From assembly GCA_022316685.1 (NCBI GenBank), contig JAKJHU010000337.1, positions 62,001 to 126,000 on the forward strand: a DNA stretch of 64,000 nt, written 5' to 3'. A model generated the notes under the pieces. The model searched no databases and was not told the origin of the DNA. It saw nothing but the letters and a program-made list of their open reading frames with translations. This stretch comes from Progne subis subis. Taxonomy: Eukaryota; Chordata; Aves; Passeriformes; Hirundinidae. The translations under genes were made by a program, and so were the position numbers. Of this stretch, positions 53,350 through 64,000 are shown piece after piece; position 1 is the first letter of the stretch; every line of letters starts with the position of its first letter.

Positions 53350-56300
53350 CTGTTGAGGGAGGACACAGTGACAAGTCAGGGCAGACACTGCTGAGTAATG
53401 CCCAAGTCCCTTTTCCCAGCCCTGCCGCTGATGCTCTGTGCCACCCAATTTTCCTTTTTTCTGGCACAGAGCCCTTCCTACAGCCCCGTGCCTGGAGCTC
53501 TGCTGGGATCTGGCCCCGTTGCTGTGAGAAGCAGGGGCTCTGCCCATGGACACCGAGGGATCAGCTCTGCTCTGCAGCACTGGGGACATGGGAACAGGGA
53601 CAGGGGCCAGTCCTGGGGTTGGACTTCATCAGACCAAACTGCTCCTGAGGCAGAGGAGCTTGGCAGCATCTCCTGTGCCAGGGCTAAGGAACGGTGATGG
53701 CCAAAGGCAGTTGGAGAGGGTTTCCTGCTGTGCCCAGGGAGATCAGAGAGAACTGTGCAAGGGAAGAGCATTGGCTGTAACTCAGTGAAGGGTGAGGGGA
53801 GCTGCTCTGTGGCTCCATCTGTCCCCAGCTGCCCTTTCTGAGATCCAGGGCAGTCCCTGTGTTCCCCTGGATATCAGCCTGACACAGCTGAGAGCAGAGG
53901 GAGCCACAGCAGAGCAAACTGGTTCAGCCTTTCTCAGAGTCCCAGCCCCACTCCTGGCCAAGGACACTCCTGTCCCCCAGTGTCCCCTGGAGGCAGCTCA
54001 CAGCTTGGAGGCATCCCCAGGATACACCCAGGGTCCTGTCCATGGCTCTGCTGGAGGAGAGTCAGCTCATTCCCAGCCTCCAGCCTGCCCTGCCCAGAGC
54101 TCCCCAGGGCAGAGCAAGCTGGGACACCCCATTGCTGTGCTCAGCCTGCACAGGAGGAGCCCAAGGGCTGGGCCTGAGCCTGCAGCTGGAGCTGCCATTC
54201 CCAGAGAGCCCGTCAGCAATGCCAGGAGCACCTGGGCAAGGCAAGGAGAGAGAACTGGGCTCTGAGGAAAAGCCTTTCCCTGCCCAGCCCTGCAAAGCCC
54301 CTCCCAGGCAGCAGCAGTGCAGGACAGTGGCCCTCAGGCCCTGGTCAGCAGGAATGGGCACATGGCAGGAGAGATGCCCTTCATCTCTGGAGCTGCTCTG
54401 CCAGCCCATGAGGGGACTAAGGGCCCCGAGCCCCCAGGCTGAGGGCTCTGCTGGCTGTGAGGGGACACAAGAGCTGTGCTGCTCAGGGCAGTGTGTGCCC
54501 TGCAGGGCAGGGCCGGCAGGTGCCACATCTCCCCTGCAGCAGGGCTTCCCTCAGCACTGCCTCCCTCCCTCCCTGCCCACGGCTCTGCTGCTGGAGCTGT
54601 CCCAGCCCGAGCTGTTCCTGTGGCCCCGGGCTCCTTCCCTGCCAGTGCTGCCAGAGCCCAGCCCAGCCCCTGGGCCAGCTCTGCCCTGCAGCTGCTCAGG
54701 GCTGCAGGGATTAAAGAACAGCTCCTCCAGGCCTGGGCACCATGGAAAGGTGATGCCGCCTGGATCTGGAGGCTGGGGAGCTGGAGGCACTTGCTGAGGA
54801 TTCCAGGAAAACTCAGTGGGATGGTTTAAGAGCCTCAGCCCCTGCTCTGCCTTGCACACCTGAGTTTCCATTGCCACAGGAAGACAAGCTGAACCAGGGA
54901 AAAGTGGGAGCACAGATTCAGGAAAGCAGAGACCCAAGCAGAAAACCCCTGCCCTGAATGAGCTCATGAAAAGTCCCCTTGGGAATGACTCGGGCATGAG
55001 CTGGAGCTGTGAGCAGCCCTGGCCCACACAGCACCCTCTCCACAGCAGCAGGACCTGCCCTGCCAGGAGTCACTCCTTGCACCCACAGCTCCCCTCCACC
55101 ATCCATGGGGAGCTCCCAGGCAGGCTGAGAGCTGCCCCTGGCAGGTGGCAGATGCCCTGACCTGGCCAAGAGCCCTCAGGGCTGCAGGAGCTGCTCTGCA
55201 GGACAGCCCTGGGCACCCCTGGCTGCAGCCCCAGCTTCAGCCCCTGCAGCCGTCCCTGGCAGCAGGAGCCATCCTGCCCTGTCCCTCTGACGGTGCCCAG
55301 GGCAGCCCTGCTTTGGAGCACATCCTCCCCCAAACCAGGAACAGCAGCAGAGCCATCCTTACAGTCATGTCAGTCCTGTCAGGGGTCAGCTTTAGGAGAT
55401 CCCTGCAGCCAGGGACTGACTGTGTCAAAAGCTGTGAAGATTTCTCCATGAATAATCTCAGAATTGTCCTCCCAGCTGCTTTAAGCCTCTGTCTGCTTCA
55501 CTGCTCTCAGGTACCTGCAGGCAGTGCCCTCAGCCCTGCTGGGCTGGGAAAGGAGCTGCTCCTCAGAAGTGTCTTTTTCAAGCTCTTCTTGGTTGCCAGG
55601 AGCTTCCTCTGTGCCAGGAGCCCAGCCCAGCTCAGCAGCACAGACACAGCACAAAGACTTTAATGACCCTCTTGGGACTTTGGTGCTGTTACATCAGACG
55701 CAATCCCTCAGAGTGTGCTCAAAAAAACTTCTCAAGAACTCACAGTCAGATTCAAAGTCCAAAGTTTCTTTAACTTTTAATGGGTCCCACTGAGGGACAT
55801 AACTCATAGGAAAGTTTCCCCAGGTTCCAGTTAAGCAGAACACTGCAAGCACTGTGGACTGGTGAGGACAAACAAGGAAAAGGTGTCTTTGGGTGCTGAG
55901 CAAACCTGGATGTGTTTCAGGAATGCAAAGGGCCAAGGCCTGAGCCCCAGCCCCTGGCAAGGCAGATCCTGTCCCTCCCTCCTTGCTCAGGGCTCTTCCT
56001 GGGGCACTGGGATGTGGGGATGTGCAATGCCAAGGGCAGCACCATGGGGTGGCCCCTGCCAGGCTGCTGAGCAGGGACAAGGAGGCAATGAGGCCCCAGG
56101 GCTGCAAGGGTCACTTGTCCCCTCCTGGCCTCAGTGCCAGGGCCAGCAGCCATGGCCAAAGTGCTGCAGGAGTTGGCTGTGTCAGGGCCTTTCAGCTGCT
56201 GCCCATCCCTGTGCCCTCTCCAGCCCAGGCTGTCCTACGGTGTCCATGCCCTGTGCCTCTGTCCCTGCAGGCTATCGTCATCCCCCGGCTGCCCCACCTC

Positions 56301-56609
56301 GCTGGCCCCTTCCTTTGCTGACAGCTCTGCGTCCTGCCTGCCTCTGCCTGGGCACACAGAGCCTTGGGCTGCTCCAGACTCCTTCTGGGGGATGTGTTGT
56401 ACCACAGCCCTGCCCTGGGAGGGAAATTCCTTTCTCCTGGTGTCCAGTCTGGACTTCTCCAGCTGCCCTCTGCAGAATTTTTTCTTTCTTTCTCTCTTTT
56501 CTGCCATGTCAAAAATCCCCCATCTCTGAAATCACCCTCCAAGCACTCCCAGGGCTCTTGTCCCCTGTCCTCAGTCTGCACTCCACTGAGCACAGAGCTC
56601 CTTTGTCTC
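53350..56609. other. Non-coding right-arm DNA between divergent ORs
   Basis: Mirror of 8,991-12,191 with scattered differences and small gaps. The poly-A tract at ~9,095 has no full-length counterpart here (CTTTCTTTCTCTC near 56,485). No gene recognised. Long frames (for example 283 codons at 55,862-56,713) shift phase relative to the left arm. Confidence 0.5.
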
Positions 56610-57520
56610 TATACAGTGGTCGAGGCCTTGAGGCCATAGGTACCTGGAAAAGAAGGATGGTTCCTTTCTATAGGAAGGAAACCACAGAAACTCATTGTTT
56701 TGAAGGCAGATGAGAGGCACTCACCAGAGGCCAAGGCCTTGCAGCTTTTTTCTGAGAGCAGCCTTTGGATATATGGAGAGTTTGGAGGTGGATTTCCATT
56801 TGAGCCATGAGTGCCTGTACCAGAGTGACAATTCTCCTCCACAGGAAGGAAAGGGCAGAGCCCCAGTGTTTCAATGGCTGATTATTGGTGGCCCCAGAGA
56901 GGCTGAGGCTAATGCCAGCAAGATCTGTTTGTCTTGTCTGCTTCTGTCTGGTAGCAGTCCTTGGTTAAAAGAGAATTTGGGAGGCCAAATCCCAGTTTTG
57001 TCCATGGGTGGCTGGACAAGCACAGTTCTTTTCCATAGGAAGAACCCCTAGTGTTTCAAAGGCAGATGACAGCTGGCTCTCAAGAAGCCAAGGAACCTGG
57101 ACATTCCTGGCAGCCTTTTATCTGGAAGCCTTCTTTTGATATTTGGAATTTCAGAGGCGGATTCCCAATTTTGGCCATGCACACCTGGATTTGAAAGATG
57201 TTCTTTCCACGGCAAGAAAAGCAGGCCTCCACAGTGTTTTGAAGGCAGGCAATAGATGGCCCCCAAGAGGCCAAGACCATCCAGAGCTGTCTGTTTCGGC
57301 AGGTTTCATCTGGGAACAATCCTTGGATATAATCAAATTTGGAGGTAGAATCTCAGTCCTGGCCATGGGCACCTGGAGGAGAAGGACAGTTCTTTTCCTC
57401 AGGAAGGAAAGCACACAACTCCAGGGTTTCAGGGGCAGATGAGAAGTGACCCTCAACATGCCAAGGCCAGCTGGACCAGTCAGGCAGCCCCCAGGAAGCC
57501 AAACCAGCCAGACCTGTTCC
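56610..57520 (-). repeat. ~190-bp tandem array, right-arm copy
   Basis: Reverse complement of 8,031-8,990 with the same GGTGCCCATGGCC-type units. Small deletions alter the reading frames compared with the left arm. Confidence 0.75.
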
Positions 57521-57539
57521 ATGTTCCCTTGGATCCATG

Positions 57540-58010
57540 GCGCCCTGCAGCATCAAAATTGCCCCTTGGTTCCATGAGGCCTTGCAGGGTCAAAATGGTT
57601 TGGTCGTTTCCATGGGGATGAAAAATAAACCCAATGGCTCTTAGATTACTTGAGGTCTCAGAGTGTCACAATGATTTCCATGACTCCGTAAGTTCCTGCA
57701 GTGTCACAGTGTTCCCTTGGCTCCATTGGGCTCCCCAGGATCACAATGCCCCTCGGTTCCACAAGGCCTGGCTGTGTCACACTGGCCCCTTGCTTCCATG
57801 GGGACCCTTGGTGTCACAGTGGCCCCTTGTTTCCATGAGACCTGGCAGTGTCACAGTGGTTGCCTTGGTTCTGTGGTGTCACAATGGCCCTTTGGTTCCA
57901 TGGGGACTCACAGTGTCAGAATGCTCTCACTGCTTCCATGAGGCCTTGCAGTGTCACAGCTGCTCCTTGGTTCCACAAGGCCCTGCAGAGCCCCTTGATT
58001 CACACGGCCT
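57540..58010 (-). repeat. 37-bp minisatellite, array 4
   Basis: Measured here on the plus strand: consecutive GTGTCACA starts are 37, 37, 28 and 37 bases apart around 57,770-57,920. The core is GGCCCCTTG(G/C)TTCCATG. Confidence 0.85.
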
Positions 58011-58011
58011 C

Positions 58012-59127
58012 TGTCGTGGTTTGGACTCATGGGTTGAGATGAGGACTGGGAGAAAAACATTCTAAAGGAAAAAGAGGTTCAAATTTAAAGGTATAAAGTA
58101 AATTTATTAGTCAAAGGAAGATAATGAGAAGTAAAATGAGACTTTAAAACAACTTTTTTGCCCCCCAGCCCCTCCCTCTTTCCCACCGATAGCACAGGGA
58201 GACAGAGAGTGGGAGTTTGTGTTCAGTTCATTACCCAAGATCTTTCTCTGCTCAGGGAGAGGAGATTTTTTTCTCTTGTGTCATGAGTCCCTCGCACAGG
58301 CAAAACAGTCTTCCCAATACTGTTGTGGCATGGGACGCTTGTCAGTGGGCTGCAGTCTTTCAAGGATAGGCTGCTCTAGTTTGGAAGCAAAGGCCCTCTT
58401 TATCTCTGGGAGCGAGAGCCCTCTCTCTCTGTTCAAGTCTCTCATTGGATCACAGTTTCCTATGGCATCTCCCTCTCGGTTTTTGTTCTGAGATTCAGGT
58501 AGTTTTAGAGTCTTTTTGCCTTCTGCAAAGCTCTGAGCCAGATGCAAGAAAGAGACTGAGTCTTCAGGTTCTGATTTTTCAAGGTTGCATGGTTCGTTTA
58601 TTGTTTCTTATCTTACAATTTTCTCAGTGCCCAACAAAGGTCTGTGCAGCTGCCTGGGCATCTGGTGACTCCTCGACTCCTCCTGGACTGGGCTGTCATT
58701 ATCTTTTATACTAATTGCTACGTGTTCTTTATTTATCATTATTTGACAATACCTATCACTTATACTAAACAGGTCATCTCTACTTTGACCCAATCTCTTG
58801 AAACTATTTTGTGCCACCGTCACTGCAGAAAATGAAGTGAGGGAAGAAGAAAGAAGAAGCAGGAGACAACACCCCAAATCCTCCATCTTGCTCCCATTCA
58901 CTTCCATACTAAAAACCCAAATCTACTGTTTTCTCACCCTGTGATAAGCTAAACTACTATCTTTGACACTCTCGTGGCTTGCAATCCTTCCTGCAGTGCA
59001 GGAAGCCTTTCCCATGGACTGAGATCAAAGCCAATTTCCCTCTGGGCTCTGGGCCAGGGTCCCAGACCCACCCTGTCCAGGTCCCTGACCCTCCAGGGCA
59101 GCCAAAGGAATGCCCTGGACTCCAACA
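58012..59127. mobile_element. ~1.1-kb LTR-like element (right arm)
   Basis: TGTCGTGGTTTGGACTC to GACTCCAACA, the mirror of 6,432-7,542. Flanks match in both arms, so it was inserted before the inverted duplication formed. It is missing at the corresponding point near 37,140. Confidence 0.5.
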
Positions 59128-60573
59128 GTTAACAACTATTATATATTTATAAATCGATAATCCTTAATTAACTCCATTTGACTCCTATTACATACATAGA
59201 TAATTATAAACCTTAATTAACAGTAGTATGTTTCCTACCCTTCCTCTTACATTTTAGAACAATATGCTTCTAAATACATTCCTGAAATACTGTATAGTCA
59301 TAGTTTCAGGAAAAGAACCTACAGGAAGAACATTTTGGTTTTTAACCAGAGTGTGATCAGTCATAAAACAAGCAGAGCAAAGAAGCCCATGGTCCTATTC
59401 AAATGGATTTACCCACAGCTGTGTAACCGGGGCAACTGAATCTCCTACTGGATGTTCCTGTAAAATATATGAATTAATCAACCTTAATAAACTCTTGCAA
59501 TCTATGGCTGGGTATGCCACTCCTCTGATCCTGTCACTGTCACCTGGTGCTCTCAGGGAGGTTCTGGCATTTGCAGCAGCTGAGTCAGGCACTGCCCTTG
59601 GGATTGCTGCCAGGCAGCTGTGTCCATGGGAATGGGTGTCCAAGCTTGCCTGTAACCTGTAGGGCTGTGGGCAAAGCATCCATGGGAAAGGGGAATGAGC
59701 TGAGCCCCCTCCCTGACATCCCATCATGGGCACACCCAGGGATCTCCTTGCTGTGTCTTTCCAAGCTCTGAGCTGCCCTCCTGGCTGCAAATCTGTGCCA
59801 CAGCCTCTGGGAGTTCCCTGAATGTGCCACGGGGAAGTGCAGAGATGCCAGAGCTGAGGAAATGCTGTTGGGTTTGCCAAGGGAGCCGTGAGTGTCCTTG
59901 GCAGAAGGGGTTGCTGAGCCCTTGCCCAGAGACCTTTGGGAGAGGCTGAGACATTCAGGGATCACTCTGCTCTGGGCAGGGTCTGGTTTATCCCAGGGTG
60001 ACACGGGAGTGTGATTGTGCTCTGATTGCAGCCAAAGGCTGCAAACCCAGGGCAGTTGGGAACAAGTTCCATCCAGCCCCTAACCTTCCCTAAGCCACAG
60101 GGAATCCTTTGCCCTCTCACATCTCTCAGTGGTGAAATCTCAGTTCAGCAGAAATGGTGGGGATTTCTGACCACAGAGAAACAGGAATGATGTGTGGGCA
60201 GGAAGACAATGGCTAAAATTCCTTCCTGCTCTCCATGCTCCTTAGAGTGAGTGCAGATGGGAACAGAGCCTGTCTGCATTAGGAGTGATGTCAGTGACAA
60301 ATCCTGAAGATCCAGCCTTGTCCCTCTGCCACATGGCCACAAACCCAGGGCAACAGGGCAGGGATGGCTCCTGGAGAGCCCCCATGCACAGGCCTGGCTG
60401 CTCCTGGCACACTCAGACAGCACAACTGGGGCTCAGGCAGGGACCTGGGTGAAGGTTTTCCCAGAGCAGGAACAAGGGTGGGTGAGTCACAGCAGGACAG
60501 TCTACAGGGAATAGCCCAGGTTTAGCTCAAAGCAGCCTCTGCTGACTTGTCACTGTCCTTTATCCATGAACAG
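59128..60573 (+). other. 5' flank of the outer right-arm OR
   Basis: AT-rich to ~59,510, then the shared OR flank ending in TTTATCCATGAACAG (AG 60,572-60,573). Same structure as the other OR flanks. No gene recognised. Confidence 0.55.
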
Positions 60574-60596
60574 GTCCCCATGGGCAGGCACAGCAA

Positions 60597-61529
60597 ATGT
60601 CCAACAGCAGCTCCATCAGCCACTTCCTCCTGCTGGCATTGGCAGACACACGGCAGCTGCAGCTCCTGCACTTCTGCCTCTTCCTGGGCATCTCCCTGGC
60701 TGCCCTCCTGGCCAACGGCCTCATCATCAGCGCCGTAGCCTGCGGCCACCTCCTGCACACGCCCATGTTCTTCTTCCTGCTCAACCTGGCCCTCACCGAC
60801 CTGGGCTCCATCCTCACCACTGTCCCCAAAGCCATGCACAATTCCCTCTGGGACACCAGGACCATCTCCTACACAGGATGTGCTGCACAGCTCTTTTCCT
60901 ATATGTTCTTCATCTCAGCAGAATTTTCCCTCCTGACCATCATGTGCTACGACCGCTACGTGTCCATCTGCAAACCCCTGCACTACGGCACCCTCCTGGG
61001 CAGCAGAGCTTGTGCCCACATGGCAGCAGCTGCCTGGGCCAGTGCCTTTCTCTATTCACTGCTGCACACAGCCAATACATTTTCCCTGCCCCTGTGCCAT
61101 GGCAGTGCCCTGGGCCAGTTCTTCTGTGAAGTCCCACACATCCTCAAGCTCTCCTGCTCACAGTCACACCTCAGGGAACTTGGGCCCATTGCAGTTAGTG
61201 TCTGTTTGGTATTTGGTTGTTTTGTGTTCATTGTTTTCTCCTATGTGCAGATCTTCAGGGCTGTGCTGAGGATCCCCTCTGAGCAGGGGTGGCACAAAGT
61301 CTTTTCCACCTGCCTCCCTCACCTGGCTGTGGTCTCTCCGTTCATCACCACTGGTGCATTTGCTCATCTGAAGCCCCCCTCCATCTCCTCCCCATCCCTG
61401 GATCTGGCCCTGTCAGTTCTGTACTCGGTGGTGCCTCCAGCCCTGAACCCCCTCATCTACAGCCTGAGGAACCAGGAGCTCAAGGCTGCAGTGAGGAGAC
61501 TGATGACTGGATGGTTTCAGAAACATTAA
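60597..61529 (+). CDS. Olfactory receptor, family 14-like (right arm, outer)
   Basis: Intact 310-residue odorant receptor with NSS glycosylation site, PMFFFLLNLALTDLG, CYDRYVSICKPLHY (Cys before the DRY motif), loop-2 cysteines, FSTCLPHL and PPALNPLIYSLRNQ. TM3 is QLFSYMFFISAEFSLLTIM and TM5 PIAVSVCLVFGC. The upstream overlapping ATG frame is conserved. Poly-A signal AATAAA near 61,560. It is the mirror partner of 4,053-4,988. Confidence 0.94.
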   Translation: MSNSSSISHFLLLALADTRQLQLLHFCLFLGISLAALLANGLIISAVACGHLLHTPMFFFLLNLALTDLGSILTTVPKAMHNSLWDTRTISYTGCAAQLFSYMFFISAEFSLLTIMCYDRYVSICKPLHYGTLLGSRACAHMAAAAWASAFLYSLLHTANTFSLPLCHGSALGQFFCEVPHILKLSCSQSHLRELGPIAVSVCLVFGCFVFIVFSYVQIFRAVLRIPSEQGWHKVFSTCLPHLAVVSPFITTGAFAHLKPPSISSPSLDLALSVLYSVVPPALNPLIYSLRNQELKAAVRRLMTGWFQKH

Positions 61530-62030
61530 ACTTCTCGCCCATTTCTGCAAATCACTTGTAATAAAAGTAAATTTTGATATTACTTCTTGGTTTATCTTTT
61601 TTTTTTTTTTTTTTCCCTTTGTTGCATATTAATCTTTTCCACAAATAAATGTCATTGTGCCATTTCTCATTTTGTTTCTCTGCACCTCCCCTGTGGCAAC
61701 AGACTGTGTCAGTGAGGGGCTGAGCTCTTGGTGGCTTTAAAGGAACTACAGGATCTCCCAGCCAAGTTCTCTGCACAGGTGCCCCTGTTGTTCCATTCTC
61801 TGGAGCTTTGGAACTTTCTCAATTTGCCATCTTACTCTAGAATGAGAGGTTTTATTGTTTCATATTATTCATTCTTTATACTTGTATGCACTTTGTTAAG
61901 TAAAATAGTTTTTCCACTTTCTCTCAGGAAGTTCTTTACTGGACTGGTTGGAAGGAGGGGCTGTTTGGGTTTGCTACCCAGAGGGACCTCATTCAGGGGT
62001 TTTCTCCCAAATTAGCCCTAAACCATGACA
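61530..62030 (-). other. OR 3' flank and TGTCATGG-type LTR fragment (right arm)
   Basis: A T run lies at ~61,597-61,614. The LTR fragment reads from TGTCATGGTTTAGGGC (62,030) leftward on the minus strand to about 61,780, mirroring 3,549-3,805. Confidence 0.55.
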
Positions 62031-62117
62031 GACTGTGAGGAGAAGCTGCTGGATCTGGGCTGCTGGACCTTCTGAAGAGGAGGCCCAGGGCTCATCCTGC
62101 GACTGCTGCAAGGGTGG

Positions 62118-62640
62118 TTTCAGAGAATCACAGAATCAGCCAGGTTGGAGAAGACCTTGGACATCATCAAGTCCAACCTGTGCCCGGACACCTCCTTGTC
62201 TTGCCCTGAGCCTCCTCTTCTCCAAGATAAACAACCCCAGCTCCCTCAGCCATTCCTCACAGGACTTGTGCTCCAGACCCCTCACCAGCCTTGTTGCCCT
62301 TTTCTGGACACGCTCCAGCCCCTCCATGTCCTTTCTTAATCGGTGGCCCAGAAATGGACACAGCGCTCGAGGTGCTGCCCAACCAGTGCTGGTCACAGGG
62401 GAAGAATCACTGCCCTGGTCCTGATGGCCACCCTGTTCCTGATCCAGGCCAGGTGCCATTGGCCATGTGGGCACACTGCTGACTCCTGTCCAGCCTGCTG
62501 TCCCTCAGTCCCCACAGCTCCCTTTCTGCCTTGCTGCTGTCCAGCCACTCTGTCCCCAGCCTGTGGCGCTGCAGAGGTTGTTGTGTCCCAAGTGCAGGAC
62601 CTGGCACTTGGACTAGTTAAACCTCACATTGTTGGATTTG
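62118..62640 (-). mobile_element. CR1 LINE 3' fragment
   Basis: Antisense CR1 starting AGAATCACAGAATCAGCCAGG, with CCTCCTCTTCTCCAAGATAA. Mirror of 2,890-3,465. Confidence 0.85.
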
Positions 62641-62714
62641 GTCCCTGGATGCAGCCTGTTCAGGTCCTGTGCACAGCCCTCCTACCCTCCAGCAGAGCAA
62701 CACCCCCAGCCAAC

Positions 62715-63060
62715 TTGGTGTCACCACAGTTCCATGAGGCCCTAGAGTGTCATAATGGTTTCCATGATTGCATGAAGCTTCCCAGTGTCACAATATTCCT
62801 TTGGTCCATGGGATCCCTTGGTGTCACAAAGTCCCTTGGATCCTTGGGCCCTGCAGTGTCACAGAGGCCTCTGTGGTTCCATCAGGCTCCAGACTGTCAC
62901 CATGGACTCCTTGCTTGCATTTAGCCCCACAGTGTCACAGTGGCCCCTTGGCTCTATGGTGCCATGTCGTGCACAGTGTCACTCTGGTCCTCTTAGTGCC
63001 ACCAGGCCCCTCAGTGTCACAATGGCCCCTTGCTTCCCCAGGGCCCTGCAGTGTCACCAT
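62715..63060 (-). repeat. 37-bp minisatellite, array 5
   Basis: Units of the GTGTCACAATGGCCCCTTG type, mirror of 2,506-2,860. Confidence 0.8.
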
Positions 63061-63660
63061 CATCAGAGAATCAAGCAGGCTGGAAAAGACCTTGGAGAGC
63101 ATCAAGTCCAACCTGTGACCCAACACCACCTTGTCACCCAGACCATGGCTCTGAGTGCCATGTCCAGTCTTTCCTTGAACACTTCTAGGGACTGGTGACT
63201 CACCCACCTCCCTGGGCAGCCCATTTCAATGCCCAATCAACCTTTTGGGAAAGAATATTTCCTAACATCCAGGCCAAAAAATCCCTTGGTTCAGCTAATA
63301 GCTGGTCCTCTTGTCCTGTCACTGTTCCATGGGAAAAGAGCCTGACCCCCACCTGGCTGCACCCTCCTGTCAGGGAGTTGTTGAGAATGATGAGGACTCA
63401 CCTGAGCCTCCTCTTTTCCAGGATGAACAACATCCCTCAGCCATTCCTCACAGGACTTGTGCTCCATTCCCCTCACCAGCCTTGTTGCCCTTCTCTGGAC
63501 ATGCTCCAGCCCCTCCATGTTCATCCTAAATTGAGAGGGCCTGAACTGGACACAGCACTCGAGGTGCTGCCCAACCAGTACAGAGAATAGGGGAAGAATC
63601 ACTGCCCTGCTCCTGCTGGCCACACTGCTCCTGATCCATAGGAGTGCCAGGGGTTGGATG
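63061..63660 (-). mobile_element. CR1 LINE 3' fragment
   Basis: Antisense CR1 beginning AGAGAATCAAGCAGGCTGGAA, through GGTGCTGCCCAACCAGTACA. Mirror of 1,881-2,505. The last 340 bases of the window (63,661-64,000) mirror ~1,560-1,880 and hold no gene. Confidence 0.85.
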
Positions 63661-64000
63661 AAGGAAATGGTGGGGAGGGGTTGGGGACAAAGTCTGATTG
63701 ATTGACAGCCATGAAGGATCTTGATTTTCATATCTGTTCAGACTGCATTAGAAGGTGATGGGGGTCAATATGAATCAGAAATTGCTGATGTCAATTAATA
63801 GTGAGGAAAAGAAAACAGGACAAAACAGTTCTCTCTGCATTGTTTTCTATATAGTATATCCACTTTGAATATGAATCTGAAATCTGTCTAATTAACCACA
63901 GAAGAATTGAAAACTGAAATCATTCCCAGGGGCTTTTATTATTAGGGTGTTTTGAACAAATATTCACTAGCCTTTGTCACTGAATTCCTGAACTGAAGAG

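Noticed and set aside
53327..53467. 47-codon N-terminal extension of the OR at 52,394
   Set aside because: It crosses the conserved splice acceptor and is absent from the other copies. OR proteins start at the MSNSS position.
55862..56713. 283-codon frame in the right arm
   Set aside because: The left-arm counterpart breaks at different points (246 and 180 codons in different phases). It crosses into a tandem array at its end.
57540..58010. Regular short repeats suggestive of a CRISPR array
   Set aside because: Units are contiguous and degenerate without unique spacers, no cas genes are present, and the genome is a vertebrate's. It is a minisatellite.
1..64000. tRNA or rRNA genes
   Set aside because: No tRNA-like A/B boxes with a foldable cloverleaf and no rRNA motifs were noticed by eye. 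A tRNAscan-SE run would settle this.

Overview
The window looks like nuclear DNA of a songbird (passerine). It has CR1 LINE fragments ending in the ATTCTGTG-type 3' repeat, LTRs that begin TGTCATGG, alpharetrovirus-like and gamma-type endogenous retroviruses, and intact olfactory receptors (ORs) of the bird-expanded family-14 (gamma-c) type. It is repeat-rich, GC-rich, heavily duplicated accessory DNA. The chromosome cannot be read from the sequence; a W-linked or other multicopy region is possible but unproven.

Layout. The outer parts are two arms of one very large inverted repeat. Bases ~1,560-12,352 are the reverse complement of ~53,190-64,000: matching landmarks sum to about 65,540-65,585, and the right arm runs off the window. 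Each arm holds a head-to-head OR pair. The left arm has an intact OR at 4,053-4,988 (-) and an OR stump at 12,216-12,352 (+). The right arm has intact ORs at 52,394-53,326 (-) and 60,597-61,529 (+). A fourth intact OR lies in the spacer at 39,289-40,221 (+). Between the ORs the arms carry CR1 pieces, a 37-bp minisatellite, a ~190-bp tandem array and a ~1.1-kb LTR-like element.

The spacer (12,353-53,190) holds, in order: an S100PBP-like gene fragment; a truncated retrovirus on the minus strand (LTR, gag, dUTPase/protease, RT, RNase H, start of integrase); one full-length and one shortened copy of an unrecognised compact gene family (called family B here) facing away from each other, with a third copy at the left window edge; an alpharetrovirus-type env remnant between two unrelated LTRs; a provirus with paired LTRs that has lost pol but keeps an open gamma-type env frame; a further env remnant between related LTRs; a ~150-bp tandem array; the spacer OR; another inverted duplication (40.4-41.4 / 50.9-51.9 kb); a long TGTCATGG LTR; and a direct copy (48.04-50.93 kb) of the left window edge.

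Functional content. The four intact ORs are G-protein-coupled odorant receptors and the only genes whose role is clear. Family B (131-811, 22,136-23,377, 26,660-27,382) is the best candidate for something undescribed. It encodes a membrane-anchored protein behind a conserved TATA and CRE-like promoter, with the start codon about 35 bases past the TATA box. In the full-length copy the stop codon overlaps the polyadenylation signal, making a compact, apparently intronless unit. Everything else is retroviral, repeat or duplicated non-coding sequence. Long open frames in the GC-rich parts are mostly chance frames and are not annotated.
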